From: DATJGR01 sp963812255 | GTDB lineage: Bacteria > Pseudomonadota > Gammaproteobacteria > Pseudomonadales > Azotimanducaceae | Length of the DNA: 64,000 nucleotides | Reading direction: 5' to 3' | NCBI GenBank assembly: GCA_963812255.1 | Contig: CAWEUM010000005.1 | Span: 1,736,001 to 1,800,000, forward strand | In this document: positions 52,382 to 60,646 of the stretch, in pieces | Position numbering within the stretch: the first letter of the stretch is position 1 | Layout of the letters: each line of letters starts with the position of its first letter | Translations under genes and position numbers: made by a program | Notes under the pieces: generated by a model | What the model was told of the DNA's origin: nothing | The model's database searches: none | What the model saw: only the letters and a program-made list of their open reading frames with translations

Positions 52382-53362
52382 ATGGAATATCGCAAATTCG
52401 GGCGAACCGGATTGTCGGTCAGCCCGATCGGCCTCGGCACCGTCAACTTTTCCTGGCTCACCGACGAAAAACACAGCTTCGCAATCCTCGACAAGGCGTT
52501 CGAAGCTGGCGTGAACCTCATCGACACGTCGAACAACTACAACGCCGGACAAACCGAGACATTGCTCGGTCGTTGGTTCGCACAAGGTGGCGGCCGGCGC
52601 GAGAAGACCGTACTCGCCACCAAAGTGTATTCGCCGCCGAATGAGTGGGGCTCGAAGGATCCGGTCAAACGCATGGGAACGTGGGTCGGCCCCAACGAGA
52701 AAGGTCTGTCGGCCAAGAACATACGCAGCGCGTGTGAGGCAAGCCTGAAGCGACTGCAGACCGACCACATCGACGTGTATCAGATGCACCACGTCGACCG
52801 AAACACGCCGTGGGAGGAAATCTGGCAGGCCATGCAACTACTGGTTGCCCAAGGCAAGGTTCTGTATATCGGCAGTTCGAACTTCGCCGGCTGGCACATC
52901 GCGCAGGCGCAGGAACTCGCGCGGTCACGCGCCTTCATGGGATTGGTGTCGGAGCAGAGTATCTACAACCTGCTGCGACGCACCGTGGAATTGGAAGTGA
53001 TCCCCGCGTGTCTCGCATACGGCCTTGCATTTCTACCCTACAGCCCGCTCGGCGGCGGGATGCTCGGCGGAAAGCCGGCCGACAACGAAAAAGGGCGCCG
53101 TGCTTCGCTGCCGCAATCCGCGGCGATCACCGCGTTTCAGGAGTTCTGCCGTTCGATCGGACACACGCCGGGCGATGTCGCGCTGGCGTGGCTTGCACGG
53201 CAAACGGGGGTCACGGCACCGATCATCGGGCCGCGGACAATGGCCCAGTTCGACGCAAGTCTCGCCGCGCTCGACGTCAGCCTCGACGAGAGCGTGATGA
53301 AGCGCATCGATGAACTCTTTCCTGGGCCGGGCGGGTCCGCTCCGGAGGCGTACGCGTGGTAA
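52382..53362 (+). CDS. Aldo/keto reductase
   Basis: This 326-residue NADPH-dependent (beta/alpha)8 reductase has the catalytic tetrad visible: Asp and Tyr in LIDTSNNYNAGQTE, Lys in LATKVY, His in YQMHHVD. The C-terminal NADP-binding stretch (GPRTMAQFDASLAALD) is normal. It resembles the YghZ/Kv-beta-like group. It follows the TauD-type gene on the same strand. Confidence 0.93.
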   Translation: MEYRKFGRTGLSVSPIGLGTVNFSWLTDEKHSFAILDKAFEAGVNLIDTSNNYNAGQTETLLGRWFAQGGGRREKTVLATKVYSPPNEWGSKDPVKRMGTWVGPNEKGLSAKNIRSACEASLKRLQTDHIDVYQMHHVDRNTPWEEIWQAMQLLVAQGKVLYIGSSNFAGWHIAQAQELARSRAFMGLVSEQSIYNLLRRTVELEVIPACLAYGLAFLPYSPLGGGMLGGKPADNEKGRRASLPQSAAITAFQEFCRSIGHTPGDVALAWLARQTGVTAPIIGPRTMAQFDASLAALDVSLDESVMKRIDELFPGPGGSAPEAYAW

Positions 53363-53450
53363 GGATGCGCATCGTGTGGTGCAGATGAAGGACGCACCGT
53401 TGCGCGCAACTGGTGTTGCACCGCTCCTACCGCGGCGCTAGGCTGCCGCG

Positions 53451-53756
53451 GTGATTCGGCGGCTGCGCAAACAACTTGGCCGATGGCATGCGCTTGCCAT
53501 CGTTGCCCTGTGCGCGTTCGCGATCGGGCAGACAATCAGCCTGGCGCACATGGCGGACGCCTCGCTGCACGACAGCGGCGCACCTTGTCAGATCTGTCAG
53601 GCAATAGGACACGCTGCGGCACCGCCCGCCCCGGCGACGGCCCCGATCGCCGCGATCCATTTCAGTGTCGCCTCCGCACATGCAGAATTCGGTGCGGTTG
53701 TTCTGCCCTCCATCTTTTCCCCGCACGCCCCTCGCGCGCCACCTAAGTTCCTCTGA
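53451..53756 (+). CDS. DUF2946-like small membrane protein
   Basis: This 101-residue protein starts at a GTG at 53451. One TM helix (about 13-33) is followed by a periplasmic stretch with HMADASLHDSGAPCQICQAIGH, in which one C-x-x-C and several His could bind a metal, and it ends in the RAPP motif common to DUF2946 proteins. It precedes a TonB-dependent receptor by 75 bases. DUF2946 genes are often found beside such receptors and copper genes; a role in metal handling is an inference. Confidence 0.78.
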   Translation: MIRRLRKQLGRWHALAIVALCAFAIGQTISLAHMADASLHDSGAPCQICQAIGHAAAPPAPATAPIAAIHFSVASAHAEFGAVVLPSIFSPHAPRAPPKFL

Positions 53757-53831
53757 TTGCTCCGGTTCTCGTAACGCAGCTCACCGCTCTCGGTGAGCAC
53801 TGCATTTTGAAGCAATTGAAGGGACGACCCG

Positions 53832-55988
53832 ATGAAACGGAAATACATGGTCGCGCTGGCGATAGCCTGCGCGATGGCAGCGCGTGGCAATGCTGCATCG
53901 AACGATCCAACCGCCGACACGATGGTCGCCGACTCCCCGTCAACGGAAGGTGTTGAAACAATAGAGATCACCGCAAAGCGGCTCAACGACAAGCGCGCCG
54001 CGATCAGCACGCAGACCGGCGCGTCGACGTACTCGATCGATTCAACCGCCATCGACGCAACACCCGGCGGCGACAATACGTTGCTGAATCAGGTGGTTCT
54101 GCAGGCTCCCGACGTCGCGCAGGATTCGTTCGGTCAGTTCCATGTCCGTGGCGATCACAACAATCTGCAGTATCGGTTGAACGGCATCATCCTGCCGGAA
54201 GGCAGCAATGTGTTCGGACAATCGCTGAGTCCGCGCCTGGTCTCGTCGCTGAACCTCATCACTGGCGCCTTGCCGGCCCAGTACGGGCTTCGAACCGCAG
54301 GCGTCATCGACATCGCTACGAAGAGCGGCGTCATAGATCCAGGTGGCTCGATCGCCGTTTATGGCGGCAGCCACGCTACCATTCAGCCGAGCTTCGTCTA
54401 TGGGGGTAGCGCCGACAATCGCAACTACTTCGTCACCGGTGACTACCTGAGCAGCAACATGGGAATCGAGTCACCGGATCGCAGCACCGAACCGCTGCAC
54501 GACGACACGACGCAGTATCACGGCTTCGGCTATTTCGAAGACATTCTCGATCCCGACAACCGCGTGTCGCTGATTGTCGGGACATCCAGCGGCAAGTTTG
54601 AGATTCCAAACCAGCGCGGCGTGCAGCCATCGTTGGGGCTGACCGTGCAAGGCGTGACCGACTTTCCGAGCGAAGCACTGGATGAGAACCAACGCGAACT
54701 GACCAACTTCGCGATCGTCAGCTGGCAACATTCGCAAGGTGCGCTGGATTGGCAAACGTCATTCACGACGCGCTACTCGCGGCTGGCGTTCACGCCGTCG
54801 CCGGTCGGCGATCTGCTGTACAACGGGATCGCCCAGAATGCGTACAAGCGCGACGTTGCGCTCGGCTGGCAGACCGACGCCGCATATGCGCTGAACGACT
54901 CGCACACGCTGCGCGTCGGGTGGTACGTGCAGCGTAACGACGCAAGAACCGATACCACCTCGCTGGTGCTGCCGACCGACGACGCCGGCAATCAAACGAG
55001 CGACGTACCGATTTCGATAGACGAGATCGGCTCGCAGGTTCAATGGATCGAGAGCGCGTATGTTCAGGACGAATGGACCGCGGCCGAGTCACTGACTATC
55101 AACTACGGGCTGCGCTTCGACCACTACGACGGCTTTTCGCACGGCGATCAGGTCAGCCCTCGAATCAACGCCGTCTGGCTGGCTACGCCCGAAACCACCG
55201 TACATGCCGGCTACTCGCGATATTTCACGCCGCCCCCGTTTGAGCTCGTTGGCACGGAGTCGATCGCGAAATTCGCCCATACCACCGCTGCGCCGGAAGT
55301 GTTCCTGGATACGCCCCCCAAGGCCGAGCGAGCCGACTACTACGACGTCGGGCTGCAGCAGCAGCTGTTCGAGACGCTGACGGTGGGGATCGACAGCTAC
55401 TATCGAACGTCTCTGCACCTGATCGATGAAGGACAATTCGGCGCACCAATCATTCAGACGCCGTTCAACTACAACAAAGGGACGATCAAAGGCATCGACT
55501 TCACCGCGAACTATGCGATGAGCGGGTTTACTGCGTACGGAAACCTGGCCTTTCAAAACGCCGACGGGCGGAACATCGAATCGTCGCAGTTCAACTTCGC
55601 GCGGGACGATCTCGACTACATCGCCTCTCATTACATCGACCTCGACCACGAACAACGTGTGACCGCTTCTGCGGGTGTTTCCTACCTGTGGAATCTGACG
55701 CGCTTCAGCGCCGACGCGCTCTATGGCACGGGACTGCGCGCCGATCTATTGCTGCCGGACGGCCGCAGCGTTCCCAACGGCGCCCATCTGCCAAGCTACA
55801 CGCAGGTGAATCTCGGCGTCAGTCACGACTTTCAATTCGCCGCAGGGGCCGCTTTGACCGCCAGAATCGACTTCATCAACGTATTCGATCACGTCTACGA
55901 GATTCGCGATGGAACCGGCGTCGGTGTCGGCGCGCCACAATACGGTCCCCGTCGCGGCATTTTCTTCGGGTTGTCGCAACAGCTCTAG
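53832..55988 (+). CDS. TonB-dependent outer-membrane receptor
   Basis: This 718-residue TonB-dependent receptor has a signal peptide (1-22), a TonB-box-like ETIEITAKR near residue 45, a plug domain (about 65-180) with LLNQVVLQAPDVAQD, FHVRGDHNNLQYRLNGI and GALPAQYGLRTAGVIDI, and a 22-strand barrel. It ends in GPRRGIFFGLSQQL with a terminal-region aromatic. It follows a DUF2946-like gene and has AAGGGA before the ATG. The ligand is unknown; a metal chelate is plausible from the neighbour. Confidence 0.93.
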   Translation: MKRKYMVALAIACAMAARGNAASNDPTADTMVADSPSTEGVETIEITAKRLNDKRAAISTQTGASTYSIDSTAIDATPGGDNTLLNQVVLQAPDVAQDSFGQFHVRGDHNNLQYRLNGIILPEGSNVFGQSLSPRLVSSLNLITGALPAQYGLRTAGVIDIATKSGVIDPGGSIAVYGGSHATIQPSFVYGGSADNRNYFVTGDYLSSNMGIESPDRSTEPLHDDTTQYHGFGYFEDILDPDNRVSLIVGTSSGKFEIPNQRGVQPSLGLTVQGVTDFPSEALDENQRELTNFAIVSWQHSQGALDWQTSFTTRYSRLAFTPSPVGDLLYNGIAQNAYKRDVALGWQTDAAYALNDSHTLRVGWYVQRNDARTDTTSLVLPTDDAGNQTSDVPISIDEIGSQVQWIESAYVQDEWTAAESLTINYGLRFDHYDGFSHGDQVSPRINAVWLATPETTVHAGYSRYFTPPPFELVGTESIAKFAHTTAAPEVFLDTPPKAERADYYDVGLQQQLFETLTVGIDSYYRTSLHLIDEGQFGAPIIQTPFNYNKGTIKGIDFTANYAMSGFTAYGNLAFQNADGRNIESSQFNFARDDLDYIASHYIDLDHEQRVTASAGVSYLWNLTRFSADALYGTGLRADLLLPDGRSVPNGAHLPSYTQVNLGVSHDFQFAAGAALTARIDFINVFDHVYEIRDGTGVGVGAPQYGPRRGIFFGLSQQL

Positions 55989-56189
55989 CGGCGACACACG
56001 ATTTAGCGGAATGCGCCCGCCGTGGACGCCACCACCGCCCGTGCGCGTACACGTGGTAGTGTCACGCGCGCGCTGTTCGGACCATCGAGCTCGGCGTGGA
56101 CGGCGGTTTGTGTAGACCGCCATTAAAGCGACAATACCGTCGTTCCAAATGACGGCGTACGCCCCCCAAGGTAAAAGAAGGGTGAAGAA

Positions 56190-56792
56190 ATGATTCGGTC
56201 GATCCTCGTCTGCGCCATCGCGCTGCTTACGCTATCCGCCTGCAGCGCCACGAAGCTCACGGATTCGTGGCAAGCACCGACCTTGCATCGCAATGAGATG
56301 AACAACGTGCTGGTGGTCGCCATGACCGACAATATCACTAACAGAATTCTGTTCGAGCGTGGCTTTGTCGATGCGCTGAAGGCCAACGGCATCACCGCGA
56401 CGGCGAGCTATGACGCGATCGGCAACTCCACTCCGACCAAAGATTCGGTGACCACGTACGTCAAGAAAAACGCCATTCGCTATGTGGTGGCCACCGGCTT
56501 CGGCGGCGCCGAAGTGACTCACGAGCAGGTACCGGAGTCTGTCCGAACGTACTACACGGGGCCGTACTACCCGACCTACAACGGTTTCTGGAACAACTAC
56601 GCCAACACCATCACGATGACCCGCGATTCATACGTCGATACGAAGACCACCGTGATGTTGACCACATCGATCTACGAAGTGAGATCGGAGAAACTGGTGT
56701 GGGTGGGCCGGAGCAGTACCTTCGAGATCGGCTCGATATCGTACGAAGCCGGCCATTTGGCGAACCAGGTCGTGCGCAACATCGCTCGCTGA
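56190..56792 (+). CDS. Lipoprotein of unknown function
   Basis: This 200-residue protein has a lipoprotein signal with lipobox LSAC (Cys 18) and a mature domain starting TKLTDSW, with a VVAMTDNITNRILFERGFVDALKANG segment typical of periplasmic proteins of the DUF4136/CsgG-like fold. A tyrosine-rich stretch (YYTGPYYPTYNGFWNNY) follows. An AGGGTGAAG stretch precedes the ATG. It is alone and convergent with a CHRD gene. Function is unknown. Confidence 0.82.
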   Translation: MIRSILVCAIALLTLSACSATKLTDSWQAPTLHRNEMNNVLVVAMTDNITNRILFERGFVDALKANGITATASYDAIGNSTPTKDSVTTYVKKNAIRYVVATGFGGAEVTHEQVPESVRTYYTGPYYPTYNGFWNNYANTITMTRDSYVDTKTTVMLTTSIYEVRSEKLVWVGRSSTFEIGSISYEAGHLANQVVRNIAR

Positions 56793-56807
56793 GACCGGCC
56801 GAGAAGA

Positions 56808-56834
56808 AAGGGGTCAGAGCAACTCTGACCCCTT
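56808..56834. repeat. GGGTCAG palindrome, copy 3 (convergent junction)
   Basis: AAGGGGTCAGAG and its complement form a perfect 12-bp stem with a 3-nt loop between the 3' ends of the lipoprotein and CHRD genes. It is the closest copy to the core shared with 8042 and 48936. Confidence 0.82.
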
Positions 56835-56840
56835 CCCCGG

Positions 56841-57275
56841 TCAGTCGCCGCGGCGCAGCTGTCCGCGAATCTCACCGCCGGGGTGCGCGGTGCTGTGCAC
56901 GTTGACGTAGAGATTTCCAGCCTTTAGGGCCGCCATCTGTTCGGAGCTGAGCTTCGAGTCTTTCGGCACGACCCAGCCGTCATCGCCTTTCTGGTTCAGC
57001 GTAATGGCAACGCCGCCGTTCACGCCGGGCGCGCCGTCGTGGATATGCGCCGCAACTGCCTTGATGCCCTTCGTCTGGACTTTGCCGCTGATGGCACCGT
57101 TCTTCTTCACCACGAACTTCGCGGTGCCGGACGCCTTTGTGTCTACCGGCGGTACTTCCAGACCGCCACTGAGGCTCGCCTTGAAGCCCTCGTCGGCCGA
57201 CGCAGGCATCGCAAACGTGGCCAGCAGCGCCGTGACGACCACGGCGATCCCCGAATGACGCAAAACCGTGTGCAT
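56841..57275 (-). CDS. Exported CHRD-domain protein
   Basis: This 144-residue protein has a signal peptide (1-27) and one CHRD domain: FKASLSGGLEVPPVDTKASG, a central HIHDGAPGVNGGVAITL and the closing LYVNVHSTAHPGGEIRGQL. Conserved His residues in HIHDGAP and NVHS could bind a metal. CHRD proteins in bacteria are secreted and poorly understood. GGAGA precedes the ATG. It is a single gene. Confidence 0.93.
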   Translation of the reverse strand: MHTVLRHSGIAVVVTALLATFAMPASADEGFKASLSGGLEVPPVDTKASGTAKFVVKKNGAISGKVQTKGIKAVAAHIHDGAPGVNGGVAITLNQKGDDGWVVPKDSKLSSEQMAALKAGNLYVNVHSTAHPGGEIRGQLRRGD

Positions 57276-57354
57276 GTCCGATCTCCCATTTCTGTTGTGA
57301 GGAGGGCTGGAACTGCGTATTCCGAATCCATGCCCAACGACACATTACAACCTA

Positions 57355-59034
57355 TCAGGCGGAGAACGCGAATCCTTCGTAGCCGTTCGCAACGACGCGC
57401 TCGCATACCTCGCGGTAGGCACCGACGCCTGCCGCATACGGCATGAACACACGCGGCTTACCGGGAATGTTGGCGCCCAGATACCATGAGCCGCCTTCGA
57501 GCATCAACGTCGCGCTCGCGACCTCATTGACGTGCGCAACCCATTGATCTTGCGCGGCCAGTTCGGGCTCGACGCGTCGATAGCGGTGTTCATTCATGTA
57601 TTGGATGCAATCGACGATCCAGTCGACGTGCTGTTCGATCGATACCAGCATGTTGCTGAGCACCGAAGGGCTGCCCGGTCCGGTGATCGTGAACAAATTC
57701 GGAAAGCCGGCGATACCGAGGCCGAGGTAGCTGCGCGGTCCGGCGGCCCACACATCGGCGAGCGACGTTCCGCCGACGCCGCGCACGTCGATACGCAGCA
57801 ATGCACCGGTCATCGCATCGAAACCGGTCGCGAGTACCAGCGTGTCGAGTTCATGGAAACTGCCATCACCCATCCGAATACCGTCGGGCGTGATCGCCTG
57901 GATCGGATTGCCCCGCAGGCTCACCAACTTCACATTGGGGCGGTTGTAGGTTTCGTAGTAGTCCGAATCCACACAGATCCGTTTCGTGCCAATCGGATGC
58001 GACGTCGGGCACAATGCATCCGCCGTCGCCGGGTCCTTGACGGTGGCACGGATCTTGTCGCGGACGAAGTCGGCGACGACGCGATTCGTGTCTCGGTTGA
58101 TGACGGTGTCGGCGATCACACCGATGAAGTTCGCACCGCCAATGCGCCAATGCTTCTCCAGCAACGCACGCACCTCGGCCGCGGAATTGCCGGCCGCGGT
58201 TTCGAGCTTGGGACCGCCCGGGTGCGGCTCGATCTGCAGATCGCCGAAGCCCGCGCCCATACCCAGCCGATGGTTGCGGCGATGCCCGGGATAGTTCGTC
58301 TTGAAAGCCTCGACGAATGCCGGATCGAGCGGCGCGTTGCACGCCGGCACGCTGAAGTTCGGCGTACGCTGGAACACCGTCAAGTGTCCCGCCTGCTGCG
58401 CGATCACCGGAATCGCCTGGATGGCCGAAGAGCCGGTGCCGATCACACCGACGCGTTGCCCGGAGAAGTTCACCGGCTCGTGCGGCCAGCGGCCCGCCCA
58501 ATAGAGATTGCCCGCGAACGTCTCGAGGCCCTCGATCTGCGGTTCCTGCGGCACCGACAGACACCCGGTGGCCATCACACAGACAGGCGCCACCGCGCGA
58601 TCGCCACGGTCGGTCTCGATCGTCCATTGACCACCTTCGTCATCGAATATCGCGCGGGTGACACGGCGCTCGAAACGGATGTCGCGCTTCAGATCGAACC
58701 GCTCGGCGACATGCTCGGCATAGCGCAGGATTTCCGGCTGCGTCGCGTAGCGCTCCGACCAGTTCCACTGCGTCTCGAGTTCGCGCGAGAACGAATACGA
58801 ATACGCCAGACTCTCGGCATCGCAGCGCGCACCGGGATAGCGGTTCCAGTACCAGGTGCCGCCGACACTGTCGCCCGCTTCATATACGCGCACGGTCAAA
58901 CCCAAGCCGCGCAATCGATGCAACAGATACATGCCGGCAAAGCCAGCACCAACGACGATGGCATCGAAGCGCTGTCCTGCATCGCGCGCATCCGGATCGA
59001 ATTGCGGCGCAGCGGCGCCCGTGTCATGAGCCAT
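57355..59034 (-). CDS. Baeyer-Villiger-type flavin monooxygenase with altered fingerprint
   Basis: This 559-residue class B flavoprotein monooxygenase has the FAD motif GAGFAG (29-34), the segment GGTWYWNRYPGARCD and the NADPH motif GTGSSA (199-204). The BVMO fingerprint F-x-G-x-x-x-H-x-x-x-W reads F173-A-G-N-L-Y-W179-A-G-R-W183-P, so the conserved His is Trp. The overall sequence and length otherwise fit cyclohexanone/phenylacetone-type enzymes that insert oxygen beside a ketone. The altered residue may affect NADPH-linked catalysis. It is divergent from the DGPF/ECF42 module B with 287 bases between starts. Confidence 0.9.
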   Translation of the reverse strand: MAHDTGAAAPQFDPDARDAGQRFDAIVVGAGFAGMYLLHRLRGLGLTVRVYEAGDSVGGTWYWNRYPGARCDAESLAYSYSFSRELETQWNWSERYATQPEILRYAEHVAERFDLKRDIRFERRVTRAIFDDEGGQWTIETDRGDRAVAPVCVMATGCLSVPQEPQIEGLETFAGNLYWAGRWPHEPVNFSGQRVGVIGTGSSAIQAIPVIAQQAGHLTVFQRTPNFSVPACNAPLDPAFVEAFKTNYPGHRRNHRLGMGAGFGDLQIEPHPGGPKLETAAGNSAAEVRALLEKHWRIGGANFIGVIADTVINRDTNRVVADFVRDKIRATVKDPATADALCPTSHPIGTKRICVDSDYYETYNRPNVKLVSLRGNPIQAITPDGIRMGDGSFHELDTLVLATGFDAMTGALLRIDVRGVGGTSLADVWAAGPRSYLGLGIAGFPNLFTITGPGSPSVLSNMLVSIEQHVDWIVDCIQYMNEHRYRRVEPELAAQDQWVAHVNEVASATLMLEGGSWYLGANIPGKPRVFMPYAAGVGAYREVCERVVANGYEGFAFSA

Positions 59035-59237
59035 GGCAACCTCGGGTCGGAAAGTTTATATAACGCGTTATACGGTAAATTTCGGCACCGCTCAACGCGT
59101 GCTCACGTTGCGCCGCGCGGCGCTATCTGAATATCCGGAACGCCCGCCTGTGCACGCCGCAGCTGCGCGATGCCGACCGGGACATGACACAACTGCCATG
59201 GGTCGATGCAAAGAACGTACGCCGCTCTACTTCCCGC

Positions 59238-59264
59238 TGTCGATTTCCAACACCTTCGCTCGAC
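59238..59264 (+). promoter_or_regulatory. ECF42-type promoter of module B
   Basis: TGTCGA (59238-59243), a 17-base spacer and CGAC (59261-59264) match the ECF42 consensus, 57 bases before the first DGPF gene of the four-gene operon that ends with the ECF42-type sigma. Confidence 0.75.
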
Positions 59265-59321
59265 GTACGTCCAAGAGCCACGCGATGCGGGCTCACCCTC
59301 TTCACGAGATGGAGTGCAGCG

Positions 59322-59756
59322 ATGCGAGTGATGGTATTGATCAAAGCCAATCAGGACAGCGAAGCAGGCGCGATGCCGAGCGTCGAATTGCTCACCGAGA
59401 TGGGACAGTTCAACGAAGCGCTCGTGAAGGCCGGCGTGATGCTCGCCGGTGAGGGCCTGCATCCCAGCGCAAAGGGCAAACGCGTGATGTTCTCCGGAAG
59501 CACGCGCACCGTCATCGACGGACCATTCACCGAAACGAAGGACGTGATTGCTGGGTTCTGGCTATGGCAGGTCAAATCGATGGAAGAGGCGGTGGAATGG
59601 GTCAAGCGGTGCCCGAATCCGACCGGCGACGAGGCACAGATCGAACTCCGGCGGGTCCACGAGATGGACGACTTCGGCAAATTGACCCCGCAACTACGCG
59701 AGCAGGAAGCGCGCGTCCGCGCGCGTTCCGAGACGCTTCTGAAACGATCACACTGA
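59322..59756 (+). CDS. DGPF (YCII-related) domain protein, first of ECF42 module B
   Basis: This 144-residue DGPF protein shows MRVMVLIKANQDSEAG as first strand, the motif VIDGPFTETKDVIAGFWLWQV and the helix EEAVEWVKRCPNP. A 30-residue charged tail is extra to the family. The ATG at 59322 follows GGAG; the longer in-frame ORF is rejected as not family-like. It heads an operon with a VOC protein, another DGPF protein and an ECF42-type sigma. Confidence 0.93.
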   Translation: MRVMVLIKANQDSEAGAMPSVELLTEMGQFNEALVKAGVMLAGEGLHPSAKGKRVMFSGSTRTVIDGPFTETKDVIAGFWLWQVKSMEEAVEWVKRCPNPTGDEAQIELRRVHEMDDFGKLTPQLREQEARVRARSETLLKRSH

Positions 59757-59772
59757 TCGATCGGCGATCGAT
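59756..59772 (+). repeat. Short inverted repeat between DGPF and VOC genes
   Basis: ATCGATC-GGC-GATCGAT is a 7-bp stem with a 3-nt loop, right after the DGPF stop. It may attenuate or stabilise the operon mRNA; no T-tract follows. Confidence 0.35.
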
Positions 59773-59796
59773 TTCACAACCAGGCGAGGAAACGAT

Positions 59797-60210
59797 ATGA
59801 ACATTCAACCCTATCTCTATTTCAACGGCCGCTGCGAAGAGGCGGTCGAGTTCTACCGACACACGCTAGGGGCGCAGGTCGAGATGATCATGCGCATGAG
59901 CGACAGTCCCGAGCCGCACCCACCGGGCGCGATACCATCGGGGGCCGAGAACAACGTCATGCACGCCGCGTTGAAAATCGGTGATTCGGTGCTGCTCGTA
60001 AGCGACGGCAGCGCCGCAGCACCGGCCAGTTTCGCCGGCTTCAATCTGTCGTTGCAGGTGCCGGACGCCGCGGCGGCCGATCGGGTGTATGCAGCGCTCG
60101 CCGACGGCGGTACCGTGCAGATGCCGCTTGGAAAAACCTTCTGGTCGCCGTGCTTCGGCATCGTCAAGGATCGCTTCGGTGTGGCGTGGATGATCAACGT
60201 AGTGGCCTGA
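59797..60210 (+). CDS. PhnB/YjdN-like VOC-family protein
   Basis: This 137-residue VOC (glyoxalase/bleomycin-resistance-like) protein is of the PhnB/YjdN type: MNIQPYLYFNGRCEEAVEFYRHTLGA at the N-terminus, IGDSVLLVSDG in the middle and GKTFWSPCFGIVKDRFGVAWMI at the end. The usual metal-ligand positions of active glyoxalases are poorly kept. VOC proteins of this type recur in DGPF/ECF42 operons. Function unknown. Confidence 0.92.
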   Translation: MNIQPYLYFNGRCEEAVEFYRHTLGAQVEMIMRMSDSPEPHPPGAIPSGAENNVMHAALKIGDSVLLVSDGSAAAPASFAGFNLSLQVPDAAAADRVYAALADGGTVQMPLGKTFWSPCFGIVKDRFGVAWMINVVA

Positions 60211-60232
60211 ACCCAGTCCGGAGACAAACGCG

Positions 60233-60586
60233 ATGCAGTATATGTTGTTGATTGTGGAACCCGTCGGACAGCGCCGCGAGCGGTCCGAAGCAGACGGCCG
60301 GCGCCTGTACGAGCGCATGCAGCGCTTTGGTGAAGATCTGCACTCGCGCGGTCTGCTGTTGTCGACCCAATCGCTCGAATCGGACGCGAGCGCCGTTCGC
60401 GTACAGGTGCGCGACGGCAAATCGACGTTGATCGACGGACCGTTCGCCGAAGCGAAGGAGATGGTCGGCGGCTACTTTCTGATCGACTGCGAGAGCAGAG
60501 ATCAAGCCGTCCAAATCGCCGCCGAGTGCCCCGCTGCGGCATGGGCGACGGTGGAGGTCCGGGCGTTCGGCCCGTGCTTTACCTGA
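60233..60586 (+). CDS. DGPF (YCII-related) domain protein, second of ECF42 module B
   Basis: This 117-residue DGPF protein has MQYMLLIVEPVGQRRE, the signature LIDGPFAEAKEMVGGYFLID and the terminal helix QAVQIAAECPAAAWATVEVR. It lies 22 bases after the VOC gene and 60 bases before the ECF42-type sigma gene, in the canonical DGPF-then-sigma order. It resembles the DGPF protein of module A (50486) more than its operon neighbour at 59322, judged by the GGYYLID/GGYFLID segment and length. Confidence 0.93.
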   Translation: MQYMLLIVEPVGQRRERSEADGRRLYERMQRFGEDLHSRGLLLSTQSLESDASAVRVQVRDGKSTLIDGPFAEAKEMVGGYFLIDCESRDQAVQIAAECPAAAWATVEVRAFGPCFT

Positions 60587-60646
60587 TTGAAAACCATGAT
60601 TTGATTGGTCCGACGCGGAGCCTGACGCACAAATAAAGGGGCGACG

